Source: Casimicrobiaceae bacterium (lineage in GTDB: Bacteria > Pseudomonadota > Gammaproteobacteria > Burkholderiales > Casimicrobiaceae). Taken from it: 64,000 bases of DNA. The notes under the pieces are model-generated. The model searched no databases, was not told where the DNA came from, and was given only the letters and a program-made list of their open reading frames with translations. The translations under genes were made by a program, and so were the position numbers. The stretch spans positions 120,471 through 184,470 of the forward strand of contig JANWWI010000002.1 of assembly GCA_025056355.1 (NCBI GenBank). Reading direction: 5' to 3'. This document shows, piece by piece, positions 35,400-44,431 of the stretch. Positions within the stretch are counted from its first letter, which is position 1. The number at the start of each line of letters is the position of its first letter.

Positions 35400-35476
35400 A
35401 GGGGAGTCGCCAAGCTGGTTAAGGCATCGGATTTTGATTCCGACATGCGAGGGTTCGAATCCTTCCTCCCCTGCCA
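35400..35476 (+). tRNA. tRNA-Gln (anticodon UUG), CCA encoded
   Basis: Cloverleaf read directly. The acceptor stem is AGGGGAG (35400-35406) with CTCCCCT (35466-35472). The anticodon stem TCGGA/TCCGA (35427-35431 with 35439-35443) encloses loop TTTTGAT, anticodon TTG at 35434-35436. The T-loop is TTCGAAT. Discriminator G35473 is followed by the encoded CCA (35474-35476). The body resembles bacterial tRNA-Gln. It sits between ispE and prs, its conserved site in Betaproteobacteria. Confidence 0.96.
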
Positions 35477-35492
35477 TTCCCTCCGTCCCTTC

Positions 35493-35529
35493 TGAACGCC
35501 CTCGGGCGGGAAGGGCCCGCCGACGTTCA
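35493..35529 (+). other. Nested hairpin in the leader between tRNA-Gln and prs
   Basis: Outer stem TGAACG (35493-35498) pairs with CGTTCA (35524-35529). Inside is CGGGC (35503-35507) with GCCCG (35515-35519). No T-run follows, so it is not a standard terminator. It may help release the tRNA 3' end or shape the prs leader. Confidence 0.45.
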
Positions 35530-35550
35530 CCCGCTTGCGCTGAGTCTCCC

Positions 35551-36513
35551 ATGAGCTTCCACGAGATGATGGTGTTCACCGGCAACGCCAACCCGAAGCT
35601 CGCGGCGGCGGTGGTTGAGCATCTTGGCATGCGGCTCGGCAAAGCCCATGTCGGACGGTTCTCCGACGGCGAAGTCAACATCGAGATTCTCGAAAACGTC
35701 CGCGGTCGCGACGTTTTCGTACTGCAGTCGACCTGCGCGCCGACCAACGACAATCTCATGGAGCTCGTGCTCATGGTCGATGCGCTCAAGCGGGCCTCGG
35801 CCGGACGTATTACAGCGGCGATGCCCTACTTCGGCTACGCGCGGCAGGACCGCCGACCGCGCTCGGCGCGCGTGGCCATTTCGGCCAAGGTCGTGGCAGA
35901 CATGCTCACGGCCGTCGGGGTCGATCGCGTGCTCACCATGGATTTGCACGCAGACCAGGTCCAGGGCTTTTTCAATATCCCGGTGGACAACATCTACGCA
36001 ACGCCGCTGCTGCTCGCCGACATCTGGAAACAGCGCTACGAAGATCCGATCGTCGTTTCGCCCGATGTGGGCGGCGTGGTTCGTGCGCGCGCCATGGCCA
36101 AACGGCTCGACACCGACCTGGCCATCATCGACAAACGGCGGCCCCAAGCCAACGTCACCGAAGTGATGAACATCATCGGCGACGTAGAAGGCCGCACCTG
36201 CCTGATCATGGACGACATCGTCGATACGGCCAACACGCTCGTGAAGGCCGCGCAGGCGCTCAAGGAAAATGGTGCCCGGCGCGTCGTGGCCTATTGCACG
36301 CATCCGGTGCTGTCCGGCGATGCCGTGAGCCGTATCGCCGGGCCCGCGCTCGATAGCCTCGTGGTGACCGATACGATCCCGCTGAGGCGCGAGGCCGAGG
36401 AGTTGGCGGCACAGACCGGCAAAATCCGACAGATTTCCTGCGCGCAGTTGCTCGCCGAGACCATGCAGCGCATCAGCAACGAAGACAGCGTCTCGTCCTT
36501 ATTCACCGAATAG
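35551..36513 (+). CDS. prs: Ribose-phosphate diphosphokinase (PRPP synthetase)
   Basis: Makes phosphoribosyl pyrophosphate from ribose 5-phosphate and ATP for nucleotide, histidine and tryptophan synthesis. The 320-residue product includes [38 protein letters not shown], the ATP-binding [40 protein letters not shown], and the PRPP loop [14 protein letters not shown]. The ATG at 35551 is chosen; the open frame before it overlaps the tRNA. Confidence 0.98.
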   Translation: MSFHEMMVFTGNANPKLAAAVVEHLGMRLGKAHVGRFSDGEVNIEILENVRGRDVFVLQSTCAPTNDNLMELVLMVDALKRASAGRITAAMPYFGYARQDRRPRSARVAISAKVVADMLTAVGVDRVLTMDLHADQVQGFFNIPVDNIYATPLLLADIWKQRYEDPIVVSPDVGGVVRARAMAKRLDTDLAIIDKRRPQANVTEVMNIIGDVEGRTCLIMDDIVDTANTLVKAAQALKENGARRVVAYCTHPVLSGDAVSRIAGPALDSLVVTDTIPLRREAEELAAQTGKIRQISCAQLLAETMQRISNEDSVSSLFTE

Positions 36514-36648
36514 CACACTGGCACACGCACCGATTTCTGGGTGGCGCTTGTCCAACCTGCGCTGCCCCTGCCGGCCGATGGGTCGCCTTCGCCCGGCAGC
36601 TTGACCAACCGCCGCTTACCCTGCGGCCCTTTGGATTGGGAGACAACC

Positions 36649-37326
36649 ATGACCACACACTTCACCGCGTTCGTGCGGACGACCGAAGGATCGAGTGCGA
36701 GCCGCCGCCTTCGGGCACGGGGCCGAGTCCCCGGCATCGTCTATGGCGGAGCCGCCAAACCCCAATTGATCGAGCTCGACCACAACGCGCTTTGGCATGC
36801 GCTCAAGCGCGAAGAGTTCCACAGCTCGATCCTGACGATGACCCTTGGCGAGTCGCAGAGCCAGGTGCTGCTGCGCGACGTGCAGTACCACCCCTACAAA
36901 CCGCAAGTCTTGCACGTGGACTTCCAACGCGTCGATCCCGACAAGACGCTGCGCATGAAAGTGCCCGTGCACTTTATCAATCAGGAGATTTCGCCCGCCG
37001 TCAAGCTCTCGGGCGCCGTGGTCAACCACGTCCTGACCGAAGTCGAAATCGCGTGCTTGCCGAAAGACTTGCCGCGCTTCATCGAGGTGGATCTCAAAGA
37101 CCTCAAAGCGGGCGAGTCCATCCACGCAAGTGATGTCAAGCTGCCCGAGGGCGTGAGCTTCGTCTTCCACGGACGCAACAAGGATGTGGTGTTCGCCACC
37201 GCCTCCGTGGTGGCCGAGGAGGTCGTCGAAACCGCTGCCCCCCAAGCCACCGAAGTGGCCGCGACCAAGCAAAAAGAACCTGCGGCGGCGCCCGCACCGG
37301 GCAAGGACGAGAAGAAGAAAAAATAG
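36649..37326 (+). CDS. rplY: 50S ribosomal protein L25/general stress protein Ctc
   Basis: 5S rRNA-binding ribosomal protein of the long Ctc type (225 residues; E. coli L25 is 94). The N-terminal L25 domain (SRRLRARGRVPGIVYGG, HSSILTMTL, VLLRDVQYHPYKPQVLHVDF) is followed by the TL5-like domain (LSGAVVNHVLTEVEIACLP). The C-terminal tail is Ala/Pro then Lys-rich. The ATG at 36649 has GGGAG upstream. A gap of 135 bases separates it from prs, and a strong terminator follows. Confidence 0.95.
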   Translation: MTTHFTAFVRTTEGSSASRRLRARGRVPGIVYGGAAKPQLIELDHNALWHALKREEFHSSILTMTLGESQSQVLLRDVQYHPYKPQVLHVDFQRVDPDKTLRMKVPVHFINQEISPAVKLSGAVVNHVLTEVEIACLPKDLPRFIEVDLKDLKAGESIHASDVKLPEGVSFVFHGRNKDVVFATASVVAEEVVETAAPQATEVAATKQKEPAAAPAPGKDEKKKK

Positions 37327-37351
37327 GCCGGCTCGGTGTGACCGTGTCGGG

Positions 37352-37377
37352 AAAGGCCCGCCTCGGCGGGCCTTTTT
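37352..37377 (+). terminator. Rho-independent terminator after rplY
   Basis: Stem AAAGGCCCGC (37352-37361) with GCGGGCCTTT (37366-37375), a CTCG tetraloop and a run of five T (37373-37377). It ends the prs-rplY transcript 25 bases past rplY; pth begins 22 bases later and so needs its own promoter or read-through. Confidence 0.9.
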
Positions 37378-37398
37378 CATGGCCCCTACACTCGCGGT

Positions 37399-38004
37399 AT
37401 GACCTCCGCACAGCTCCCACGCCCCCTCCGTTTGGTGGTCGGCCTCGGCAACCCCGGTAGGCAATACGAACACACGCGGCACAACGCAGGCTTCTGGTGG
37501 GTCAAGTCGCTCGCGCAAGAGCTCGGCGTGAGCCTCGCCTTCGAAAAGCGCTTTGAGTCCGAGATCGGGCTTGCGAGAATCGCAGACGGCCCACTGCGTC
37601 TGCTTTGCCCCCTCACGTACATGAACCGATCCGGACAGGCGGTTGCGGCCGTCGCTCGTTACTTCGGCATCGCCGCCGATGAAATCCTCGTCGTGCACGA
37701 CGAGCTCGACCTTTCGCCAGGAACGGTCCGACTCAAATTCAACGGCGGTCACGCCGGCCACAACGGTCTCAGGGACATCGACGAGCAGCTCGCGAGTCGC
37801 AACTACTGGCGGCTGCGCATCGGGATCGGCCATCCGCGCCGTAGTGCAACGCCCGAGAAGCCGCCCGCCGACTACGTGCTCGAGCCTCCGAGCGCGCCAG
37901 AACGCGCGGCCATCGAGGCGGCGATCAAACGCTCCCTGGCCGAGCGCGAACGGCTGTTGGCCGGCGCATTTGCCGCTGCGATGCAGGTCCTGCACGGCTC
38001 GTGA
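37399..38004 (+). CDS. pth: Peptidyl-tRNA hydrolase
   Basis: Releases tRNA from peptidyl-tRNAs that drop off ribosomes. The 201-residue product has VVGLGNPGRQYEHTRHNAGF with the catalytic histidine, PLTYMNRSGQAVAAVARYF, VHDELDL, and FNGGHAGHNGLRDI. It starts at the ATG at 37399. Its stop overlaps a possible GTG for the GDPD gene. ychF, often next, is absent here. Confidence 0.97.
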   Translation: MTSAQLPRPLRLVVGLGNPGRQYEHTRHNAGFWWVKSLAQELGVSLAFEKRFESEIGLARIADGPLRLLCPLTYMNRSGQAVAAVARYFGIAADEILVVHDELDLSPGTVRLKFNGGHAGHNGLRDIDEQLASRNYWRLRIGIGHPRRSATPEKPPADYVLEPPSAPERAAIEAAIKRSLAERERLLAGAFAAAMQVLHGS

Positions 38005-38060
38005 GCCGCCCTCATGTGCAGTCGCACCGCAGCGCTGGCCTTGGGGCAGAATTGCTCGCC

Positions 38061-39080
38061 ATGTCGTTTGCTTGTGCTTTTGCCCGGCGTATGGTGCTGC
38101 GCTTGTGCGCCGCGATCGGGTGTTTCTTGCTGATCGCCCTTGTGGCAACACCGCTTGCGGCCTTCGACCTGCAAGGCCATCGTGGCGCGCGCGGGCTTGC
38201 GCCCGAAAACACCCTCGCGGGCTTCATGAAAGCGCTCGATCTGGGCGTCACAACCCTTGAACTCGATGTCGGCGTGACCCAGGACGGGGTCGCGGTGATC
38301 TATCACGACCGAACCCTGAATCCCGACATCACGCGCGACGCGAACGGTCAGTGGCTCTCCACGCGCGGCCCGGCGATCAAATCGCTGAGCTTTCGCGAGC
38401 TGCAGCGCTACGACGTCGGTCGAATCAAGCCTGGCAGCGGATATGCGACAACTTTCGCTCAGCAGCAGCCCAGCGATGGCGAACGCATCCCTGCGCTCGG
38501 CGCCCTCTTTGCCATCGTGGAGCAGCGCGGCATCAACGACGTGCGCTTCAACATCGAAACGAAGATCTCACCGCTTGCGCCCGAAGAAACCTGGGCACCG
38601 GAAAAAATGGTGCGCGCGATTCTGCGCGAAGTACGCCGCTACAAGCTCGAGTCGCGCGTGATGATCCAATCCTTTGACTGGCGCACGCTCAACATCGTCG
38701 CCCGCGAAGCGCCCGAGATTCAGCGCGTCTACCTGACCTCCCAGCAGACCGCTTTCGATACCGTCGAACGCGGGCGCGAGGGGCGCTCGCCATGGCTTGC
38801 CGGGCTCGATGCGGACGACTACCCCTCCGTGCCGCAGCTTGTGCGCGCAGCCGGCGGCTGGATTTGGTCACCCAACTTTCGCGACCTCACCGAGGCGCTC
38901 GTCCAGGAAGCCCGCAGTCTCGGTCTCACCATCATTCCATGGACGGTCAACGAATGGGCCGATTTGCATCGCATGCTCGACTGGCGTGTCGATGGGCTCA
39001 TCACCGACTACCCGGATCGCGCGCGGCTTGTCATCGAAGGACGTGGGCTCGTCTTGCCGCCGCTGCGCAAAGCCGAGTAA
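38061..39080 (+). CDS. Glycerophosphodiester phosphodiesterase (exported)
   Basis: Hydrolyses glycerophosphodiesters to glycerol 3-phosphate and an alcohol. The GDPD barrel starts FDLQGHRGARGLAPENTLAG (catalytic His and Arg), with LELDVGVTQDGVAVIYHD (metal Glu/Asp), NIETKISPLAPEETWAPEKM and the C-terminal IIPWTVNEWADLHRMLDW. An N-terminal signal peptide or anchor ends near ATPLAAF, so it acts in the periplasm. Start choice is uncertain: GTG 38001 (overlapping pth), ATG 38061 or ATG 38091; the last two both give a signal peptide. Product is about 339 residues from 38061. Confidence 0.92.
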   Translation: MSFACAFARRMVLRLCAAIGCFLLIALVATPLAAFDLQGHRGARGLAPENTLAGFMKALDLGVTTLELDVGVTQDGVAVIYHDRTLNPDITRDANGQWLSTRGPAIKSLSFRELQRYDVGRIKPGSGYATTFAQQQPSDGERIPALGALFAIVEQRGINDVRFNIETKISPLAPEETWAPEKMVRAILREVRRYKLESRVMIQSFDWRTLNIVAREAPEIQRVYLTSQQTAFDTVERGREGRSPWLAGLDADDYPSVPQLVRAAGGWIWSPNFRDLTEALVQEARSLGLTIIPWTVNEWADLHRMLDWRVDGLITDYPDRARLVIEGRGLVLPPLRKAE

Positions 39081-39488
39081 GGGGCCACAGCCAGCCTCGA
39101 CCGAGACACCAAGGTCTCGCAAGCACGGGTCCACCGGCCTCGTTCTGCGAGCGGCAGAAGCGATCGAGGGAACTCTCGCCGCGGGCAACCGAAGGGATCC
39201 GCGCGCGAAGAACGCCCCTGCCCGCGTTGCACAGCCCTCCTCTTCGGTCGCAAAGCCGAAGTCAAGCTCAGTGGCGTGATCATGCCCGCGGGAGAGCGTG
39301 AGGCGATGCAAGCGTGGGCGGGGTGTTTCGACACCCCAAGGCGGAACGCACCGATCCGGCCGACGCCGATGCGCGATGTCAATCCCGCAAAAGGATCAAC
39401 CGAGCCTCACGGGTCGGTTCCAGTGGGGAGCACCATTTTTTCCACGCAGCGCGCCACGAGGCGCGGAACCGGGGGCCAGGTGCTTCCT
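39081..39488. other. 408-base stretch without a recognisable gene
   Basis: Convergent region between the GDPD and thioredoxin-like genes. Open frames on both strands look like shadows with no domain. The only structure seen is a hairpin GGGTGT-TTCG-ACACCC near 39321-39336, with a stable UUCG-type loop and no T-run; it may end one of the convergent transcripts. Confidence 0.55.
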
Positions 39489-39950
39489 CTACCGTTTCGC
39501 GAGCCGCTCTCGGAGCTTCGGCAGCAGCTCGTCCCGAAAGCCGTCCTGCCCGACCGCGTAGACCACGAGCTCCTCGCCGTCCAGAAGCGAAAAGCTCGGG
39601 AAGCCCACGATGCGGCGGTGCTTTCCGCTTTCGAGCAATTTCCAGAGCCACTTTTGATCCGGCTTGAAGTCGTGCTCGGCGTAAGGAATGGCGAGAAAGT
39701 TTTTCTTGACCGTGATGTAGCGCACCGCCTTGCCCTCGGGGCTTGCGAGGAAGGCCGCCTCGCCGCCCGAGCCGAGAATGCGCCCCTCCCACCAGGTGCA
39801 CCAGCGGCAGTCCCGGGCCGACCAGTAGACCACGGTGAGCCGGTTGTCCTTGCTTGCAGCCGGTTGCACATCGGGCGCCGCAAGCGCCCACTGCGGCACA
39901 AGCGCTGCCGCGAGCGCTATCCACAGAAGACTTCGACGCAACCGCTTCAT
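39489..39950 (-). CDS. Exported thioredoxin-fold protein
   Basis: A 153-residue protein with an N-terminal signal peptide (cleavage near ALAAP, about residue 25). The thioredoxin-like domain has the active-site motif DCRWC in VVYWSARDCRWCTWWEG and a VGFPSFSLLDGEE segment with the cis-proline. It lacks features that identify DsbA, DsbC or TlpA. A periplasmic thiol-redox role is inferred. The ATG at 39950 overlaps the stop of the acyl-CoA-binding protein gene by four bases, so the two are coupled. Confidence 0.82.
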   Translation of the reverse strand: MKRLRRSLLWIALAAALVPQWALAAPDVQPAASKDNRLTVVYWSARDCRWCTWWEGRILGSGGEAAFLASPEGKAVRYITVKKNFLAIPYAEHDFKPDQKWLWKLLESGKHRRIVGFPSFSLLDGEELVVYAVGQDGFRDELLPKLRERLAKR

Positions 39951-40204
39951 TTCCCGAGCAGCCTGTTCACCAGTGCCACATAAGCGCTCATCGCCTCTTC
40001 GGCCGTGAGTCCCTTTTTGCCCGCCCAGGCATCGTACTTTGCACGCCCGACCGGATCCATGAGGCCCGGTCGCCGCCCCGTACAGTCGCCTTCAGTGGCC
40101 TGCTTGTAGAGCGCGTAGAGCTCGAGGAGCGTCTCGTTATCGGGCCTCTCGCTGAGCGTTTTGACCTCGGCTTGAGCCTTTTCGAAGTCGTCTTTGAGCG
40201 CCAC
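39947..40204 (-). CDS. Acyl-CoA-binding protein
   Basis: A small cytosolic protein (85 residues) that binds long-chain acyl-CoA esters. Family hallmarks are all present: DDFEKAQAEVKTLSERPDNE, LELYALYKQATEGDC, KYDAWAGKKGLTAEEAMSAY. The start is a GTG at 40204 with AGGAG seven to eight bases upstream; the longer upstream frame has no support. Best known in eukaryotes but present in some proteobacteria. It forms an operon with the thioredoxin-like gene. Confidence 0.95.
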   Translation of the reverse strand: MALKDDFEKAQAEVKTLSERPDNETLLELYALYKQATEGDCTGRRPGLMDPVGRAKYDAWAGKKGLTAEEAMSAYVALVNRLLGK

Positions 40205-40463
40205 GGTCGATCTCCTGTGCGGTTGACTCGGGCGGATTATCGATCCACCGTTGCAAAAGACCATCCGTGCAAGCCACCGTACGCGGCATCCCCCCGCGCA
40301 AGCCCGGTTGGCGCGAAAAGCCTCCGCGTCCCACGGGGGGCGGCCCTTGCAGGAGCGCTTGAGCGGCGCGAAGCCCCGGTCCGTCAAGCCTTCCTGCCCG
40401 CCTGCGCTTGGCAACTCGCACGTTTCTCGGCATTGAGACGCAAGCAAGCTAAGACAGGCACCC

Positions 40464-41492
40464 TCATCCACCGGCGAGCACCGGTGCGGCCTGCTCATCG
40501 GCGTGGTAGGAAGAGCGCACCATCGCGCCAACCGCCGCATGCCGGAAGCCCATCGCACGGGCTTCGCGCTCGAACATGGCGAAGGTCTCCGGCCTCACAT
40601 AGCGAAGCACCGGCAGATGATGCTTCGACGGCTGAAGATACTGTCCGATGGTGAGCATGTCCACTTCATGCGCGCGCAAGTCGCGCATGACCGCGAGGAT
40701 CTCCTCATCGGTCTCGCCCAAACCGACCATGAGCCCACTCTTCGTCGGCACGCCCGGTACCCGGCGCTTGAACTCCGAGAGGAGCTTGAGCGAATGCGCG
40801 TAGTCGCCGCCTGGGCGTGCTTGGCGATAAAGCCGCGGCACGGTCTCTAGGTTGTGGTTCATCACATCCGGCGGTGCCAGAGTCAGGATGTCGAGTGCTC
40901 GCTCAAGCCGCCCGCGAAAGTCCGGCACGAGGATCTCGACGGTGGTCTTCGGCGAGGCCTTGCGAACGGCCTCGATGCAGGCCACGAAGTGCGCCGCCCC
41001 GCCATCTTTGAGGTCATCGCGATCCACGCTCGTGATGACCACATAGTTCAAACCAAGCGCCGCAATCGTGCGGGCGAGATTGGCCGGCTCCTCGGGGTCA
41101 AGCGGTAATGGCCGGCCATGCCCCACATCACAGAACGGACAGCGACGGGTGCAGATATCGCCCATGATCATGAAGGTCGCTGTGCCCTTGCCGAAGCATT
41201 CGCCGATGTTGGGGCAGGAGGCTTCCTCGCACACCGTATGCAGCCGATGCTCGCGCAAAATCGCCTTGACCTGCGCGAAACGCTGCGCCTGCTCCCCGCT
41301 CGGGGCTTTGACCCGAATCCACTTGGGCTTCCGCAGCGCGGGGGCGGGCACGATCTTGATCGGAATCCGCGCGGTTTTGCCTTCGCCCTTGTGCTTGACG
41401 CCCGGACGGCGATCGAAGCTTCGAGGCACGCGATCCTCGGCGGGGCGCTCGTCGGCAGCAACAGGCTCAACCATAGGGACCGATTTTCTCAC
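40464..41492 (-). CDS. lipA: Lipoyl synthase
   Basis: Radical SAM enzyme that inserts two sulfurs into octanoyl chains to make lipoate. The auxiliary cluster motif is [12 protein letters not shown] and the radical SAM motif is [24 protein letters not shown] and [15 protein letters not shown] are typical. The 342-residue form starts at a GTG (41492) that overlaps the lipB stop as GTGA; an ATG six codons in (41474) is the alternative. Length fits. Confidence 0.96.
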   Translation of the reverse strand: MRKSVPMVEPVAADERPAEDRVPRSFDRRPGVKHKGEGKTARIPIKIVPAPALRKPKWIRVKAPSGEQAQRFAQVKAILREHRLHTVCEEASCPNIGECFGKGTATFMIMGDICTRRCPFCDVGHGRPLPLDPEEPANLARTIAALGLNYVVITSVDRDDLKDGGAAHFVACIEAVRKASPKTTVEILVPDFRGRLERALDILTLAPPDVMNHNLETVPRLYRQARPGGDYAHSLKLLSEFKRRVPGVPTKSGLMVGLGETDEEILAVMRDLRAHEVDMLTIGQYLQPSKHHLPVLRYVRPETFAMFEREARAMGFRHAAVGAMVRSSYHADEQAAPVLAGG

Positions 41493-42124
41493 CGCGGGAA
41501 CGGCCCCTCGAGTCGCGCGACCACCTGCCTTGCCAGTCGTTCAGCTGCCGCATCCCGCGTGAGCGAGACCCCCAGCTCCGAAAGCTCGGTCACCCGCAAG
41601 CCCGGGTAGCCACAAGGGTTGATGAAATCGAAGGGCGAAAGATCCATTGCGACGTTGAGCGCCACGCCATGGTACGTGCGGCCGTTTCGTACTTTGAGGC
41701 CAAGTGCGGCGATCTTGGCCTCTTCGCCCGAACCTGGCATCCGCACATAGACCCCGGGCGCATCACGCCGGCCATAGGCTTCGACCGCGGATTCGGCCAA
41801 AAGATCGATCACCGCGCTTTCGAGCCGCATCACAAGCTCCCGCACTCCGAAGCCCGCGCGCTTCAAATCGAAGAGCACGTAGACGATGGCCTGTCCAGGA
41901 CCGTGGTAGGTGATCTGGCCGCCGCGGTCGGTTTTGATGACTGGAATGCCCTGTGGATTCGCGAGCAGGTGCTCCAGGCGTCCGGCCACACCGAGCGTGT
42001 AGACCGGATCGTGTTCGACAAGCCAGAGCTCGTCTTCGGTCGTTGCGCCTCGCGCTTCGGTGAAGGCGCGCATTTCGGCCCAGACAGGTTCGAAGGGTTG
42101 GCGGCCAAGGTTGCGAAGGATCAC
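41489..42124 (-). CDS. lipB: Octanoyltransferase
   Basis: Transfers octanoate from acyl carrier protein to lipoyl domains, the step before LipA. The 211-residue product has [38 protein letters not shown], the catalytic cysteine in [14 protein letters not shown], and [15 protein letters not shown]. The start is a GTG at 42124, just after the DUF493 gene. It is coupled with lipA. Confidence 0.96.
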   Translation of the reverse strand: MILRNLGRQPFEPVWAEMRAFTEARGATTEDELWLVEHDPVYTLGVAGRLEHLLANPQGIPVIKTDRGGQITYHGPGQAIVYVLFDLKRAGFGVRELVMRLESAVIDLLAESAVEAYGRRDAPGVYVRMPGSGEEAKIAALGLKVRNGRTYHGVALNVAMDLSPFDFINPCGYPGLRVTELSELGVSLTRDAAAERLARQVVARLEGPFPR

Positions 42125-42131
42125 CGGCGGC

Positions 42132-42395
42132 TTAGAGCACCCAGAGGATGTCCGGGTGCGCGGTCAGCTCGCGGTAGAGCGCATCGAGCTGCTCGCGCGA
42201 GGTGGCGGTCAGCGTCACCGTGATGGAGACATAGTGACCGCCTCGCGATTCGCGCACGGTCACCGTCGTTGGATCGAAATCCGGCGCATGACGGCGCACG
42301 ATCTCGACGACCGCGACCTCAAGCGCGGGCGTATTGCGCCCCGCCGCCTTGAGCGGGTAGGGCATCGGAAAGCTGAAGCCTTCAGGCGCTCGCAT
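42132..42395 (-). CDS. DUF493 family protein (YbeD)
   Basis: An 87-residue ferredoxin-like alpha/beta protein of the YbeD family, commonly found between dacA and lipB. Signature FPMPYPLKAAGRNTPALEVA and SRGGHYVSITVTLTATSREQ. Function is unknown; a ligand-binding regulatory role has been suggested for the fold. It overlaps the 3' end of the aminotransferase gene by 14 bases and ends seven bases before lipB. Confidence 0.92.
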   Translation of the reverse strand: MRAPEGFSFPMPYPLKAAGRNTPALEVAVVEIVRRHAPDFDPTTVTVRESRGGHYVSITVTLTATSREQLDALYRELTAHPDILWVL

Positions 42396-43251
42396 CGACC
42401 GCAGTCTCGCCGTACATGTCGGCTTTCAGCCAAGCACACATGCGCTGAAACAGCGGCCCTGGACGGCCGCGATGCGAACGGTGCCCAACGGGTTCGCCAT
42501 CGAGTTGCGTCACCGCGAGCACCCCTTTGCTCGACGAGGTGAGCCAAATCTCATCGGCGCCACGAAGTTCGGCCTCCTGAACGGGGCGCATCGCGCGCGG
42601 TAGGCCATGACGCTCAGCCAGCGCCCAGACGGCATCCAGTGTGATCCCCCCGAGCATCAAGTGGTTTTTGGGCGGCGAAACGAGCGTGCCATCGATGACA
42701 CAGAAAACGTTCGAAGCCGAGGCCTCCGAGAGGTAGCCGTCGCGGAGCATGACCGCCTCGACGGCGCCGCGCTCGACCGCGAACTGCCGCGCAAGCACGT
42801 TGCCGAGCAGCGAAATCGATTTGATGTCGCAGCGCTGCCAGCGCTGGTCGGCAAGCGTCACGCAAGCTACCCCCCGCTCGATTTGCTCGGGGGTCGGCAC
42901 CGGCAGCGGCATCGACATCATGAACACCGTCGGTTCGACGTCTTTGGGAAAGGCGTGATCTCGTTTTGCCACCCCGCGCGTCACCTGCCAGTAGACGCCT
43001 TGGTCGTGCGGGCCGTTCCGTCGCACGATTTCGTGAATGAGCTCGCGCCAGCGCTCGTCACTGTAGGGGTTCTTGAGTCCAATGGCGCGGCAGGAACGCT
43101 CGAGTCGAGCAAGATGCCCTTCAAGCCGGTACGGGCGACCGTTGACCACGGGCACATACTCATACACGCCATCGCCAAAAATAAACCCGCGATCGAGGAC
43201 GCTGACTTTGGCCTCTTCAATCGGCAGCCACGCGCCGTTCAGGTAGATCAC
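42382..43251 (-). CDS. D-amino-acid aminotransferase
   Basis: PLP-dependent class IV aminotransferase (289 residues) converting D-alanine plus 2-oxoglutarate to pyruvate plus D-glutamate. The N-terminus IYLNGAWLPIEEAKVSVLDR and GFIFGDGVYEYVPVVNGRPY are diagnostic. The PLP lysine is in CDIKSISLLGNVLARQ, and SEASASNVFCVIDG is typical. The start is a GTG at 43251 that overlaps the dacA stop (GTGA). With dacA upstream (releasing D-Ala) and dadA further upstream, it suits D-alanine recycling. Confidence 0.94.
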   Translation of the reverse strand: MIYLNGAWLPIEEAKVSVLDRGFIFGDGVYEYVPVVNGRPYRLEGHLARLERSCRAIGLKNPYSDERWRELIHEIVRRNGPHDQGVYWQVTRGVAKRDHAFPKDVEPTVFMMSMPLPVPTPEQIERGVACVTLADQRWQRCDIKSISLLGNVLARQFAVERGAVEAVMLRDGYLSEASASNVFCVIDGTLVSPPKNHLMLGGITLDAVWALAERHGLPRAMRPVQEAELRGADEIWLTSSSKGVLAVTQLDGEPVGHRSHRGRPGPLFQRMCAWLKADMYGETAVDASA

Positions 43252-44399
43252 GACAACACCCTTTGAGCCCACAAGAGAAGCCCATGCCAAGCACGCTTGA
43301 TCAGCCCCGCTTCCGGAGCCGACTCGAGCGCGATCACCTCGCGTTCGTAGAGCAAGTGGCCAGCCCGCTTGACGCGCAGCGTGCCGACCGGCTCGCCGGC
43401 ACGAATCGGCGCAACCAACGGCTCGCGTAGCCTCCACTCGGTGCTCAAGCTGGCACGTTGTCCCGTGGGCGCGACGGCCACAACGTCGGAACGAAAGCCA
43501 ATCGGCAGCGTTTGTACATCGGACTTCCACACGCGCCGCGCCTCGACCACCTGGCCCGCCTCGTGAAAGCGCTCGGCCTCGAAGGCCGTAAAAGCCCACT
43601 CGATGAGACGGCGCGCATCGGCGGCACGCGCCCCGTCGCTCGGCGCACCGAGCAAGACGACAAGCACGCGGCGCGGCGGTCGATAGGCCGTCGCAACGAG
43701 GTTGAAGCCGGCCGCTTCGGCCTGACCCGTCTTCATGCCATCGACGCTCGGATCGCTGGCCAGCAGCGAGTTACGATTGGCCACCGTCACGCCACCGTGC
43801 GTGAAGGAGCGCTCGGCAAAAACGCGCCGATACTGCGGAAAGTCGCGCTCAAGCGCAAGGGCCAATTGCGCGAGATCGCGCGCGGTGGAATATTGGCCCT
43901 GCTCCGGCAGGCCCGAGGCGTTCATAAAGCGCGTGTTGACCAACCCGAGCCGCTGCGCCTCTCGATTCATCGCATCGACAAAGGCCCCCTCGCCACCGGC
44001 GATCACCTGCGCGAGCGCGATCGCGGCGTCGTTGCCGCTGGCCACGATGAGCCCGCGCACGAGATCCTCGCCGGTGACCGGCACGCCGGGCCGCGCAAAG
44101 GCCCGTGACCCCTCGACGCGCCAAGCCCGCTCGGGCAAGGGATAGCGCTGCGTGAGGCTAAGCTTTTTTTGATAGAGCGCGTCGAAAGCCAGATAGGCGG
44201 TCATCAGCTTTGTGAGCGAGGCCGGCGCGCGACGTTCATCGGCGCGCGATTCAGCCAGCACCTGGCCGCTGGTTGCTTCGACGACCAGATAGGCCGCTGC
44301 CTGCACTGGAGGCGGTGCCGGCCAGTCGCTCGGCTGGGCGCTCAGGCCCGAACACAGCACAACAGCAAGGAGCGCCCCCGATACGATTCGCGGGTTCAT
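43248..44399 (-). CDS. dacA: D-alanyl-D-alanine carboxypeptidase (penicillin-binding protein 5/6 family)
   Basis: Periplasmic enzyme that trims the terminal D-Ala from peptidoglycan stems. The 383-residue protein has a signal peptide ending near LSAQP, then the serine-enzyme motifs SLTK (Ser61, Lys64), SGN (121-123) and KTG (223-225). The C-terminal domain ends with an amphipathic helix (GLIKRAWHGLLLWAQRVL), the usual membrane anchor. The ATG is at 44399; dadA lies 32 bases upstream, so dadA-dacA-aminotransferase-DUF493-lipB-lipA may be one transcript. Its stop overlaps the aminotransferase start. Confidence 0.96.
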   Translation of the reverse strand: MNPRIVSGALLAVVLCSGLSAQPSDWPAPPPVQAAAYLVVEATSGQVLAESRADERRAPASLTKLMTAYLAFDALYQKKLSLTQRYPLPERAWRVEGSRAFARPGVPVTGEDLVRGLIVASGNDAAIALAQVIAGGEGAFVDAMNREAQRLGLVNTRFMNASGLPEQGQYSTARDLAQLALALERDFPQYRRVFAERSFTHGGVTVANRNSLLASDPSVDGMKTGQAEAAGFNLVATAYRPPRRVLVVLLGAPSDGARAADARRLIEWAFTAFEAERFHEAGQVVEARRVWKSDVQTLPIGFRSDVVAVAPTGQRASLSTEWRLREPLVAPIRAGEPVGTLRVKRAGHLLYEREVIALESAPEAGLIKRAWHGLLLWAQRVLS

Positions 44400-44431
44400 G
44401 CAAGCATTCTAGGAAGCCTCGACGCGCGACC

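Noticed and set aside
36616..38151. A 511-codon minus-strand frame across rplY and pth
   Set aside because: Antisense to two conserved genes and through a terminator; no domain.
39321..39336. GGGTGT-TTCG-ACACCC hairpin as a terminator
   Set aside because: No T-run on either strand and about 240 bases from the nearest gene end; noted only as a structure.
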